Below are positions 6,440-14,422 of a stretch of 64,000 nt of DNA, piece by piece. Positions within the stretch are counted from its first letter, which is position 1; every line of letters starts with the position of its first letter. The notes under the pieces are model-generated. The model did no database searches. It worked only from the letters and a program-made list of their open reading frames with translations, and was not told the DNA's origin. The stretch is from the NCBI GenBank assembly GCA_964501535.1, contig CAZCSV010000001.1, forward strand, positions 558,001 to 622,000. The letters run 5' to 3'. The DNA is from FEN-1279 sp964501535. Lineage in GTDB: Bacteria; Bacteroidota; Ignavibacteria; Tepidaquicellales; Tepidaquicellaceae. The position numbers and the translations under genes were made by a program.

Positions 6440-9421
6440 ATGCAAAATTACGACAGAAACTGGATTGAACAGGGTTACGGAATGCGTATTCAAAGCTTCC
6501 AGAATCTTATGCGTCACAGAATCTCCGACGTCCTGCTCGTCTCGAGCTTGTATGATTTATATTTAATCGAAGAAGATGGTCGGCTGTACGAACTTATCCG
6601 CAAAGAATATCAGGGACTGCGTCTCAGCCATTCTCCTGAAATCACACGTGTTTCGAAAGCTAACGATGCCCTCGAACTTTTGCAGGGGGAAAAAAGATTT
6701 GACCTTATTATCATTACTCTCCATACAGAAGATATGCACCCTGTCAGGTTTGCTAAGAAATTGAGAGAACTGAATATTGATGCTCCCGTCATTCTGCTCG
6801 CATTCGATAACGTCGAGCTTCACGACCTGATTATTAAACACGATACTCAGATATTCGATAAAGTGTTTCTGTGGCAGGGAGATTATCGATTGCTCATAGG
6901 AATTATTAAGTTCCTCGAAGATAAAATGAACGTCGAGCACGATGCCCAATCCATCGGTGTACAGGCTATTATAGTTATCGAAGACGATATAAGAAATTAT
7001 TCTTCATTCCTCCCGATAATCTATACAGAAGTAATTAAACAGTCTAACCGCCTCACTTCCGAAGGTATAAATCTTTCACATAAGTACCTTCGTATGAGAG
7101 CAAGACCGAAAATTCTCCTGTGCAGTACGTTCGAAGAGGCTTGGGGCTATTTTCAGAAATATGATGATTGCATACTTGGCGTCATCTCGGATATCGATTT
7201 TATTCATAAAGGCAGGTCCGACCCTCAAGCCGGTATCGAATTTGCCACCGAAGTCAGAAAAAGATATACCGATATCCCTATCCTCCTACAGTCTTCTGAA
7301 CCTGAAAATGAGACCGAAGCTAAAAAAATCGGCGTTTCATTTCTCCTTAAACAATCTCCTACTATGCTTAACGACTTGAGGGAATTTATGGTCAATAATT
7401 TTTCTTTTGGCGACTTTGTCTTCAGAAAACCCGGAGGAGAGGAAATATCAAGAGCTTCGGATTTGACTTCACTCGAAAAAATATTGAAAACTCTTCCGGC
7501 AGAAAGCATCAAATATCACAGCGAAAGGAATCACTTCTCTAATTGGCTAAAAGCCAGAACTGAATTCTGGCTCGCGGAAAAATTAAGACCCCAGAAAGTC
7601 AATGACTTCGAATCTATAGAAGAACTTAGGAATTATCTGATTAAATCCCTTCGCAACTACCGCAAACTCCGTCAGAGAGGAATTATTACCGACTTCCATA
7701 AATTTACTTTCGATACTACACAGGGTTTCGCACGTATCGGAGGCGGCTCCCTCGGAGGTAAAGCCAGAGGTCTGAGCTTCCTTAATAAACTTATCTATAA
7801 TTACGAGATTAGCAATAAATTTGATGGAATTTATATCGGCATCCCTCCGGGTGTCGTTGTCGGAACCGACGTCTTCGACCAGTTCCTTGAAGAAAATAAA
7901 CTGAGAAATTTTGCGCTTAACTGTACCGACGACGAGGAAATTAAAACAAGATTCCTTGAAGCTAAAAAATTCCCCGAGGAAATTGTGAATCAATTGAGAG
8001 ATTTCCTCGATATTATGAAAGAACCCCTGTCGGTTCGCTCATCCAGCCTGCTCGAAGATTCCCAGTACCATCCCTTCGCAGGCGTCTATCAGACGTATAT
8101 GATTCCGAATAACAGCAATAATCCCGAAATAAGATTAAACGACCTCGTCAACTCCATTATCCTTGTCTATGCATCGACTTTCTACAGTAACTCAAAAGAC
8201 TATATAAAAATAACGAACTATCGGCTCGAAGAGGAAAAAATGGCTGTTATTATCCAAAAAATGATTGGAGTGAAACACAATAACAGATTCTATCCCGACC
8301 TTGCCGGTGTCGCAAAAACCCATAACTTCTACCCAATCGCTCCAATGAAATCCAACGATGGCATAGTGTCAGTTGCCCTCGGTCTCGGAAAAACTATAGT
8401 CGAGGGTGGTCCCTCTATCAGATTTTGCCCGAAATATCCGAACCATCTGATACAATTCCATAGCACTAAAGAAGCTCTGCAAAATAACCAGCACGAATTC
8501 TTTGCACTCGACCTCGATACTGTTAGAGACTTGGAAAATCAGAATGTTATCGTGCAGGAAGAATATATTAAAAAATATGAACTCAATACCGCCGAAGAAG
8601 ATGATACACTGAATTATGTTGCATCGACGTACTCCCCTGAAAATGATACCATTTATGACGGTATCTCAAGAAAAGGTACCAGACTCGTTACTTTTTCACC
8701 GATTTTAAAAAATAAAATATTTCCCCTTCCGAAAATTCTCGATTTACTCCTCGATTTGGGTAGCTGGGGAATGGGAACTGCTGTGGAAATTGAATTTGCC
8801 GTTAATCTCTCGGTTCCCCGAGACGAAAAAAAGCATTTCGCTGTTCTTCAGATGAGACCTCTCGTTATCAGTATGGATAGCGAAGAACTTAATATTGATG
8901 ACACAAATAATGGCAAAGTCCTGTGCAAAAGTAATGAAGTCCTCGGTAATGGCCTGATTAAAAATATTAAAGACATTATTTACGTGGATTATCATAAATT
9001 TAACAGAGCCTTAAGCAGAGATGTCGCCTTTGAGGTTAACCAGTTTAATAATAAAATGTTAGCGGAAAAAAGACCCTACCTGCTTATTGGAGTCGGCAGA
9101 TGGGGAACTCTCGACCCATGGCTCGGAATTCCAGTAAACTGGTCACAAATATCCGGGGCTAAAGTTATTGTCGAAGCAGGTATGAAAGATATGATTGTCG
9201 AACCCTCGCAGGGTTCTCATTTTTTCCAGAATCTTACATCCTTTTCTATTGGCTATTTTACTGTTAATACAGTAAATAAAGATAGCTTTTTGGACTGGGA
9301 ATGGCTTATTGATAACCACCCGGTCGAGGAAAAATCATTTGTAAAACATATCTCCCTCACTAAACCCCTGACCATTAAAATGAATGCCCACGAAAATATT
9401 GGTGTTATATTAAAACCTTAA
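6440..9421 (+). CDS. Receiver-like/PEP-synthase ATP-binding domain fusion
   Basis: A 993-residue cytoplasmic protein. Residues about 28-165 look like a degenerate response-regulator receiver (the phospho-acceptor strand reads IIITLHTEDM, without the usual Asp). Residues about 172-330 look like a second receiver with a large insert: acidic IVIEDD, candidate phospho-Asp in VISDIDF, Ser pair in LLQSSE, and Lys in SFLLKQSP. From about residue 420 comes a pyruvate-phosphate-dikinase/PEP-synthase N-terminal ATP-grasp domain (GGGSLGGKARGLSFLN, PLSVRSSSLLEDSQYHPFAGVYQTY, LQMRPLV). The phosphohistidine and PEP-binding barrel domains of true PEP synthases are absent; the last about 130 residues (LLIGVGRWGTLDPWLGIPV) are unassigned. 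It may be a phosphorylation-controlled ATP-using transferase. Confidence 0.75.
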   Translation: MQNYDRNWIEQGYGMRIQSFQNLMRHRISDVLLVSSLYDLYLIEEDGRLYELIRKEYQGLRLSHSPEITRVSKANDALELLQGEKRFDLIIITLHTEDMHPVRFAKKLRELNIDAPVILLAFDNVELHDLIIKHDTQIFDKVFLWQGDYRLLIGIIKFLEDKMNVEHDAQSIGVQAIIVIEDDIRNYSSFLPIIYTEVIKQSNRLTSEGINLSHKYLRMRARPKILLCSTFEEAWGYFQKYDDCILGVISDIDFIHKGRSDPQAGIEFATEVRKRYTDIPILLQSSEPENETEAKKIGVSFLLKQSPTMLNDLREFMVNNFSFGDFVFRKPGGEEISRASDLTSLEKILKTLPAESIKYHSERNHFSNWLKARTEFWLAEKLRPQKVNDFESIEELRNYLIKSLRNYRKLRQRGIITDFHKFTFDTTQGFARIGGGSLGGKARGLSFLNKLIYNYEISNKFDGIYIGIPPGVVVGTDVFDQFLEENKLRNFALNCTDDEEIKTRFLEAKKFPEEIVNQLRDFLDIMKEPLSVRSSSLLEDSQYHPFAGVYQTYMIPNNSNNPEIRLNDLVNSIILVYASTFYSNSKDYIKITNYRLEEEKMAVIIQKMIGVKHNNRFYPDLAGVAKTHNFYPIAPMKSNDGIVSVALGLGKTIVEGGPSIRFCPKYPNHLIQFHSTKEALQNNQHEFFALDLDTVRDLENQNVIVQEEYIKKYELNTAEEDDTLNYVASTYSPENDTIYDGISRKGTRLVTFSPILKNKIFPLPKILDLLLDLGSWGMGTAVEIEFAVNLSVPRDEKKHFAVLQMRPLVISMDSEELNIDDTNNGKVLCKSNEVLGNGLIKNIKDIIYVDYHKFNRALSRDVAFEVNQFNNKMLAEKRPYLLIGVGRWGTLDPWLGIPVNWSQISGAKVIVEAGMKDMIVEPSQGSHFFQNLTSFSIGYFTVNTVNKDSFLDWEWLIDNHPVEEKSFVKHISLTKPLTIKMNAHENIGVILKP

Positions 9422-9744
9422 AATGCATATATATTATTAATAAACATAGATTTAATCATAGTATTGCGGAAAAACCGTTTTTACAATTAATTTTAGATAA
9501 AAATTCATATAAATAATTGATATAACAATATAATAATCAAACCTTTATTTTTAAATCATCCCAACTTTTCTTATGTTTTCCTCTTGACTCTTTCTTCCAT
9601 TCTGTATATCTTTATTGATTATTACGAAATCGTAAAGTTAGCAAAAACTATATTTTGTTCTTTTACATAAAATTCTGAACGCAAATTATGCGTAATTGGA
9701 TTTTATTAGGATTTTTTTTGATAAAATAAACAGGAGAAGTAATA
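9422..9744. other. AT-rich intergenic region
   Basis: These 323 bp between two plus-strand genes are strongly AT-rich. I see no convincing open frame, strong hairpin or RNA gene. A promoter for the downstream RlpA-like gene is expected here, but I cannot fix its boxes with confidence. Confidence 0.5.
9732..9737 (+). promoter_or_regulatory. Shine-Dalgarno site fixing a TTG start
   Basis: The sequence aggaga lies 7 bases before a TTG codon at 9745. The upstream frame has no better ATG, and the TTG start puts a hydrophobic export signal at the N-terminus, so this site decides the start of the RlpA-like gene. Confidence 0.7.
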
Positions 9745-10635
9745 TTGTTAAACGTTAAAATCGGAGCGATTATTATCGTCCTAATTTTAATTAATCCAAT
9801 TAGTTTCGTATATCAGAATCATATATACGCACAGACCTCTGGCAGTTTCTCTGAATATTCCGAAGAAGGAATTGCTTCCTGGTACGGTCCCGGTTTCCAC
9901 GGCAGAAAAACCGCGTCCGGCGAGAGATTCGATACCCATGAGCTCACTGCAGCTCATAAAACACTGCCCTTTAACACCCTGTTAAAGGTCACTAATCTCG
10001 AAAACGGGAAGTCAACTGTAGTCAGAGTTAATGATAGGGGCCCATACGCTCGCGGCAGGATAATTGACTTATCCCTCGCCGCTAAAAATGAAATTCAAAT
10101 GGGTGGCTTGGCTAAAGTCCGAATCGAAGTTGTTCAACCTTATGAACAAGGAGAACAGGATTTAAGCGAAGCGTCTACACCGATAAATCTTTTCGAGGAT
10201 GTGTTTCCACCTAACTCACGTATCTATTTGGAGCTCTCTGAGGCTCGGATACTTGAAAAGTTTAATATTCAAAGAATTATTAGCACCCTCAAAAAGGTTA
10301 AAATTAAAGCTTTTACTGTCGATTCTGAACACGACGATTCATTCGAATCGGATAATGCCGTTTTAAACGAACATGACTACTACGATATAACCCAAAAAAT
10401 CAAAAACCTTAAGGGTTATACGCTCGAAGTTAATTCCGAATTCAATGACATCGACCAACTGATTGGAAAACTGGAGTCCGAAAACTTTGATACTGTATTT
10501 ATTATACAAATCAATGATAAAGACTCGACTAACCTCAGAATTTTCGTGGGTAACTTTAAAGATGAAAAAGATACTTACGAAGTCAGAAAATCGCTTGAAG
10601 ATATGAAATTCAGCGTAAGGTTGGTAAAAATTTAA
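9745..10635 (+). CDS. rlpA: RlpA-like septal ring/lytic transglycosylase family protein
   Basis: A 296-residue exported protein beginning at TTG. Residues about 1-31 are a signal or signal-anchor (GAIIIVLILINPISFV, then IYAQT). Residues about 40-130 are a double-psi beta-barrel of the RlpA family: GIASWYGPGFHGRKTASGE, AAHKTLPFNTLLKVTNL and VVRVNDRGPYARGRIIDLS, with the His and Asp of the family active site. The C-terminal 70 residues (VFIIQINDKDSTNLRIFVG, then VRKSLEDMKFSVRLVKI) look like a SPOR domain, which binds glycan stripped of stem peptides at the septum. A role in division-site peptidoglycan is likely; enzymatic activity is not proven from sequence. Confidence 0.85.
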   Translation: MLNVKIGAIIIVLILINPISFVYQNHIYAQTSGSFSEYSEEGIASWYGPGFHGRKTASGERFDTHELTAAHKTLPFNTLLKVTNLENGKSTVVRVNDRGPYARGRIIDLSLAAKNEIQMGGLAKVRIEVVQPYEQGEQDLSEASTPINLFEDVFPPNSRIYLELSEARILEKFNIQRIISTLKKVKIKAFTVDSEHDDSFESDNAVLNEHDYYDITQKIKNLKGYTLEVNSEFNDIDQLIGKLESENFDTVFIIQINDKDSTNLRIFVGNFKDEKDTYEVRKSLEDMKFSVRLVKI

Positions 10636-10638
10636 AAC

Positions 10639-10672
10639 TAAAGGCTGTCCATAAAAGACAGCCTTTTCTTTT
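10639..10672. terminator. Bidirectional terminator between converging genes
   Basis: A 9-bp perfect stem (10641-10649 with 10657-10665) with a 7-base loop. T-rich flanks lie on both strands, so it can end both the RlpA-like gene and the converging amidase gene. Confidence 0.8.
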
Positions 10673-10705
10673 TTATTATTATTGCAAGAATAAACCGGTT
10701 GGTTT

Positions 10706-11515
10706 TTAGGGCTGTAAATTCTCGAAATCGAAATCGTATTTGTATAACCGTATGGCTTTGTAAATCGCCTTTGCGATGTCATTCTGCGCCTTTGATGTGT
10801 TAAGATATTCCTCGTCGCTCTTGTTCGACATGTATCCGCATTCTATCAGCATCGTCGGCATGGATGCACCTACCAATACGAAAAACCCCGCCTGAAACAC
10901 TCCCCTGCTCTCGAGCTTCGTATCCAGCCCCAGCGTCATCTGAAGTATGCCCGCAAGCCTTTCGCTGTTTCTTAAAAATGAATTCTGTGCCATCGATATC
11001 AGCAGAAACTCCGCCTGCTTCTTATATACCATTGTATCCTTTTTCTCGAAGTTCAGATATTTGTTTTCCGTATATGTGAAATTTGTCGCATCGTTAAGCC
11101 TCGCTAAATCCATTATATAAATCTCAAAACCGTTCTTGTCCGGTTCCCCGGGCTTGAGCGAATTGCAGTGTATGCTCACGAATAAATCACCCCCGCTTGA
11201 GTTCGCTATCTTTCCCCTGTTCCTAAGCTCTATGAATTCATCCCTGTCCCTCGTTAAAACTATTTTCAAATCATTGTAATCCTTTACCAATAGGTCTCTC
11301 GTTTTAAGCGTTATCGGCAGTACTATGTTCTTCTCGTAAATGCCCGATACTCCTATTGCTCCCGGGTCTTTTCCCCCGTGACCGGCATCGAGTATTATCG
11401 TCTCCAATTTCTTCCCCGGCTTGTACCTGTCACCTGTCTTAGTCTTCGAATAAGGAAAAAGTATTAAGAGGATTAATAAAAAAATTACTGAATAATATTT
11501 AATATATTTATTCAT
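10706..11515 (-). CDS. amiC: N-acetylmuramoyl-L-alanine amidase
   Basis: A 269-residue zinc amidase (Amidase_3 family) that cuts the bond between MurNAc and the stem peptide to separate daughter cells. Residues 1-23 are an N-terminal hydrophobic export segment. Zinc ligands are visible: His46 in ILDAGHGGKDPGA, Glu in GIYEKNIVL, His in LFVSIHCNS, and the catalytic Glu in MLIECGYMSNKSDE. It lacks a visible AMIN or SPOR targeting domain. The symbol is by family; ami paralogues cannot be separated here. Confidence 0.88.
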   Translation of the reverse strand: MNKYIKYYSVIFLLILLILFPYSKTKTGDRYKPGKKLETIILDAGHGGKDPGAIGVSGIYEKNIVLPITLKTRDLLVKDYNDLKIVLTRDRDEFIELRNRGKIANSSGGDLFVSIHCNSLKPGEPDKNGFEIYIMDLARLNDATNFTYTENKYLNFEKKDTMVYKKQAEFLLISMAQNSFLRNSERLAGILQMTLGLDTKLESRGVFQAGFFVLVGASMPTMLIECGYMSNKSDEEYLNTSKAQNDIAKAIYKAIRLYKYDFDFENLQP

Positions 11516-11523
11516 TTTATTAT

Positions 11524-11544
11524 TTACAAAAAAACCTCAAAACA
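11524..11544. repeat. 21-bp direct repeat, left copy
   Basis: The 21 bases here recur identically at 11809-11829 and bracket the 24-bp tandem array. The right copy forms half of the terminator of the tRNA gene, so the left copy looks like a duplicate created when the array or its founder element was inserted. Confidence 0.8.
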
Positions 11545-11546
11545 TC

Positions 11547-11756
11547 CCACCACTTTGTCATCCCTGCATGCCACCACTTTGTCATCCCTGCATGCCACCA
11601 CTTTGTCATCCCTGCATGCCACCACNNNNNNNNNNNNNNNNNNNNNNNNNNNNNNNNNNNNNNNNNNNNNNNNNNNNNNNNNNNNNNNNNNNNNNNNNNN
11701 NNNNNNNNNNNNNNNNNNNNNNNNNTTTGTCATCCCTGCATGCTTTTGGCAGGGAT
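11547..11756. repeat. 24-bp tandem repeat array, interrupted by a scaffold gap
   Basis: Three complete 24-bp units (11547-11570, 11571-11594, 11595-11618) are identical and contain cactttgtcatccctgcatg. A partial fourth unit runs into the N gap, and a last partial unit leaves it at 11726. The array ends in a hairpin (atccctgc 11732-11739 with gcagggat 11749-11756). With a period of 24 it stays open in frame on both strands, but there is no start signal or gene-like context, so I treat it as non-coding. The true copy number is hidden by the gap. A related array lies inside the restriction-methylation gene at 30261-30345. Confidence 0.85.
11626..11725. other. Scaffold gap of 100 N
   Basis: Exactly 100 N bases, the conventional size for a gap of unknown length. 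It falls inside the tandem array, which explains why assembly broke here. Confidence 0.98.
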
Positions 11757-11808
11757 CGCTCTTCGTTCCGCGTTACTAAACTCTTGCCTGGCAACTTTTT
11801 TTTACATC

Positions 11809-11829
11809 TTACAAAAAAACCTCAAAACA
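11809..11829. repeat. 21-bp direct repeat, right copy
   Basis: Identical to 11524-11544. It overlaps the distal arm of the tRNA terminator. Confidence 0.8.
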
Positions 11830-11847
11830 AATTTAGCTTTGAGGTTA
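11813..11847 (-). terminator. Terminator of the initiator tRNA gene
   Basis: Read on the minus strand, aacctcaaa pairs with tttgaggtt and is followed by a run of T (the A-run at 11813-11819 on the plus strand). It starts 8 bp after the tRNA 3' end. Confidence 0.8.
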
Positions 11848-11854
11848 TTTTTAG

Positions 11855-11927
<73 letters not shown>

Positions 11928-12043
11928 ATATCCTTTAATATACTCAAAATTAATTTCTTATTCAATGTTAAGGCCTTTACCTCTCATCGCCGTTCCAACC
12001 CTGCTTTTATACCTGTCAAGGAATTCATAAATGTTCTCTTTTC

Positions 12044-13402
12044 TTACTTCATTAACACCATCCTCTTCGTCCCTACCCTCTCACCGTCCGCATAAAGCGA
12101 GTAAAAATATATACCGCTTGATAAATAATTACCATTGAATTTTACTTCATATTCACCCAATTGTTTTTTTTCAGTTACCAGAGTTGCAACTTTTTTTCCA
12201 TTAATATTATAAACAACAATTTTTATATCAGCACTTTTTTTTACCTGATACTTTATACTTGTTAACGAATTAAATGGATTTGGATAGTTTTGATATAATA
12301 CATAATCTTTTGCGATTTGCTCTTTGCTATTTGTTAATTGATTAATGATTCCTCCACCGTTTGTTGTTCTCACTATTTGAGTTGACCATGCAAATCCTAA
12401 TAAGGAATCATAAAAATAGATTTTTGAATTAACGTTTATTGGGCTTGTCTGATACCCCCAATTATTTCCACCATTCGTTGAAACCAAAATTCTGCTATAA
12501 GCTCCTTTTCCACACCATACTTTATTTTTACTTACTGCCTGTATATATCCAAAGTCAAATTGAATAGAAGAATAATATTGCTGTATCCAGTTTAATCCAC
12601 CATTTGAAGTATATAATATTTTTGAATTATTTCCAATATTAGGATTATAAACAATCCAGCCTGTATCTTTATTAATAAAACTTGAACTATTTACCTCTCC
12701 TGCTTCTGGAAAATTAATTATTTGCCAATTGTATCCGCTATTTGTAGATTTTAATAAGGTGCCCCCACCAAGAATAAATCCGCAATACTCTCCGTTATAT
12801 TTCTCTTTTAAAAAGTACATAGATGATGATGTTCCTCCTCCAATTCCGGTTGAAACAGTATCTAATGTTTGAAATCCGTTTACAGTTTTAAATATAAATT
12901 CATTCGAGAATGGAGGATTGAAATACCATACTTCCACATATCCTGTGTCTGCACCCACCATATAAAATCCGCTGAAAACATATCCGGGGGAATCCTGCAT
13001 TATTGTCCAGTTATATCCACTATTTGTGGTTTTCAACATATAGTGGGTTAAATATCCCACTCCTCTCGCATAGCCAAGAGTATCATTAATAAACTGGAAA
13101 ACTTCTACTTTTGCCGAATCGTGAAATATAATATCCCAGTTTGAACCTGAATTTGTAGTTTTTATTAGATAGAAATCATCATAGCCGTGATATATTGAAG
13201 CCCAACCGGTATTATGATTGATAAACTGCATCTGGTATACACTCCCTGAAACAGGAAGGGATATTTGGTACCACTGAGCTCCGCAATGATTAATTAATAA
13301 TAAAAAGAAAATTAATATTAAAATAAAATTAGTGATAAGTAATCTTGTGAGTCTCTTTCGGAATTTATGACCTTTCTCCTCTTTCATAAATGAAATATTC
13401 AA
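12044..13402 (-). CDS. Secreted BNR/YCF48-like repeat protein with type IX sorting domain
   Basis: A 452-residue exported protein. An N-terminal hydrophobic segment (LLITNFILILIFFLLLI) acts as signal peptide. Residues about 45-355 contain repeated units of the type TTNSGSNWDIIF, TTNSGYNWTIM, STNSGYNWQII, SNGGLNWIQQY and STNGGNNWGYQ, each with a GxxW core as in photosynthesis-assembly YCF48/BNR beta-propellers. The last about 85 residues begin YVLYQNYPNPFN and form a type IX secretion (Por) C-terminal sorting domain, so the protein should be carried across the outer membrane. The substrate or surface role is unknown. An alternative start at the Met five codons later is equally possible. Confidence 0.88.
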   Translation of the reverse strand: MNISFMKEEKGHKFRKRLTRLLITNFILILIFFLLLINHCGAQWYQISLPVSGSVYQMQFINHNTGWASIYHGYDDFYLIKTTNSGSNWDIIFHDSAKVEVFQFINDTLGYARGVGYLTHYMLKTTNSGYNWTIMQDSPGYVFSGFYMVGADTGYVEVWYFNPPFSNEFIFKTVNGFQTLDTVSTGIGGGTSSSMYFLKEKYNGEYCGFILGGGTLLKSTNSGYNWQIINFPEAGEVNSSSFINKDTGWIVYNPNIGNNSKILYTSNGGLNWIQQYYSSIQFDFGYIQAVSKNKVWCGKGAYSRILVSTNGGNNWGYQTSPINVNSKIYFYDSLLGFAWSTQIVRTTNGGGIINQLTNSKEQIAKDYVLYQNYPNPFNSLTSIKYQVKKSADIKIVVYNINGKKVATLVTEKKQLGEYEVKFNGNYLSSGIYFYSLYADGERVGTKRMVLMK

Positions 13403-13551
13403 GATTCGTTTGGGTAATTTTATACATATTATTTTTCAGTTGCAAGTATAAATTAAACCCACGCAGACCCCGCTTCGGTATTATTTATTAATTGATTTTT
13501 TTACAATAAAAATTTAATTTACAAAAACCTTAACGAAAGGAGAAAAAACCA

Positions 13552-14220
13552 ATGAAGCTATTCTTTAAATTTGTTCCACTCTTGCTAGTTTTTGCTTTTG
13601 GGTTATATCTGGCCGGCTGTGTTAATCTCGATCAGAAAACATCTCTTAACTCCGACGGTTCCGGTTCAATGAAAATTAAATACTGGACTAAATCTTCGAA
13701 CGTTTCGGGCGATGAACTCGCAGGATTCGGATTCACCGAGGCTAAAGTGAAATCCAACTATACTTCCTCGTCTACCGACCCGAGTGATATCAAAATCGAA
13801 AAAAACACATCTACAGATTCGTTAATCACCGTTACTCTCAGCGTTAAATTTAAAGACCTTAATAAACTTTCCGATGCCAAGGCTTTCTCCAAGATAAAAG
13901 CAAGCTGGCAAAAAGGAAGCGACGGTATGGACTTTAAATATACCTTGCTGCAGGATACTTCTAATGCCAAACAGATGGGAATGAGCGACTATAAACTGGT
14001 CTATGAATTCGAATTCCCGGGCGAAGTTACCGCTACTAACGGTAAAAAAGACGGACAAAAAGTTACCTGGAATAAAACCGTCGCCGACCTGAAAGAAGAT
14101 GTCGATATGACCGCTACGGTTAAAGCAGGTAAAAAATGCGGATTATTTGGTTTGGAACTTCCGATTGTTGTTCTCTTCGGAATGACACTTATGTATGGTA
14201 TCAGGAAAAGAAAAAAATAA
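13552..14220 (+). CDS. Lipoprotein with C-terminal transmembrane anchor
   Basis: A 222-residue envelope protein with a strong Shine-Dalgarno site (aaaggag, 13536-13542). The signal ends in a lipobox LYLAGC (Cys23). The body begins DQKTSLNSDGSGSMKIKYW, a pattern seen in LppM-like bacterial lipoproteins, and is beta-rich. Near the C-terminus, GLELPIVVLFGMTLMYGI followed by RKRKK is a transmembrane helix with a positive stop-transfer end. A protein both lipidated and membrane-spanning is unusual; one of the two signals may not be used. Function unknown. Confidence 0.65.
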   Translation: MKLFFKFVPLLLVFAFGLYLAGCVNLDQKTSLNSDGSGSMKIKYWTKSSNVSGDELAGFGFTEAKVKSNYTSSSTDPSDIKIEKNTSTDSLITVTLSVKFKDLNKLSDAKAFSKIKASWQKGSDGMDFKYTLLQDTSNAKQMGMSDYKLVYEFEFPGEVTATNGKKDGQKVTWNKTVADLKEDVDMTATVKAGKKCGLFGLELPIVVLFGMTLMYGIRKRKK

Positions 14221-14240
14221 GTTTTTTCCTTTAACAGATT

Positions 14241-14279
14241 TTAAAGGCTGTTGCATTTTTCCGTGTAACAGCCTTTTTT
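14241..14279 (+). terminator. Rho-independent terminator
   Basis: A 10-bp stem (14243-14252 with 14267-14276) with aaaggctgtt/aacagccttt and a following T-run, 22 bp after the lipoprotein stop. Confidence 0.85.
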
Positions 14280-14285
14280 ATTATA

Positions 14286-14402
14286 TATTATTAAATTGAA
14301 GTAAGATTTTCCCAAAACCCCTCGTTCCCAACGTCCTCGTTGGGAACGACAAACCTCGTTTTTATAATTCCTGTACTTATTATTAAATTGAAGTAAGATT
14401 TT
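14286..14402. repeat. Palindrome between two 25-bp direct repeats
   Basis: The same 25 bases occur at 14286-14310 and 14378-14402. Between them lies an 11-bp perfect inverted repeat (cgttcccaacg, 14323-14333, with 14338-14348). The palindrome belongs to the same CGTTCCCAA...TTGGGAACG type as 31653-31677. The layout looks like a small non-coding insertion with a long target duplication. The right repeat ends 20 bp before the next gene, so the promoter of that gene may have been rebuilt. Confidence 0.8.
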
Positions 14403-14422
14403 AATTTGAATATATTTTACGG

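Noticed and set aside
11547..11756. The 24-bp array as a CRISPR array
   Set aside because: Units follow each other directly with no unique spacers, the period is too short, and no cas genes are present.
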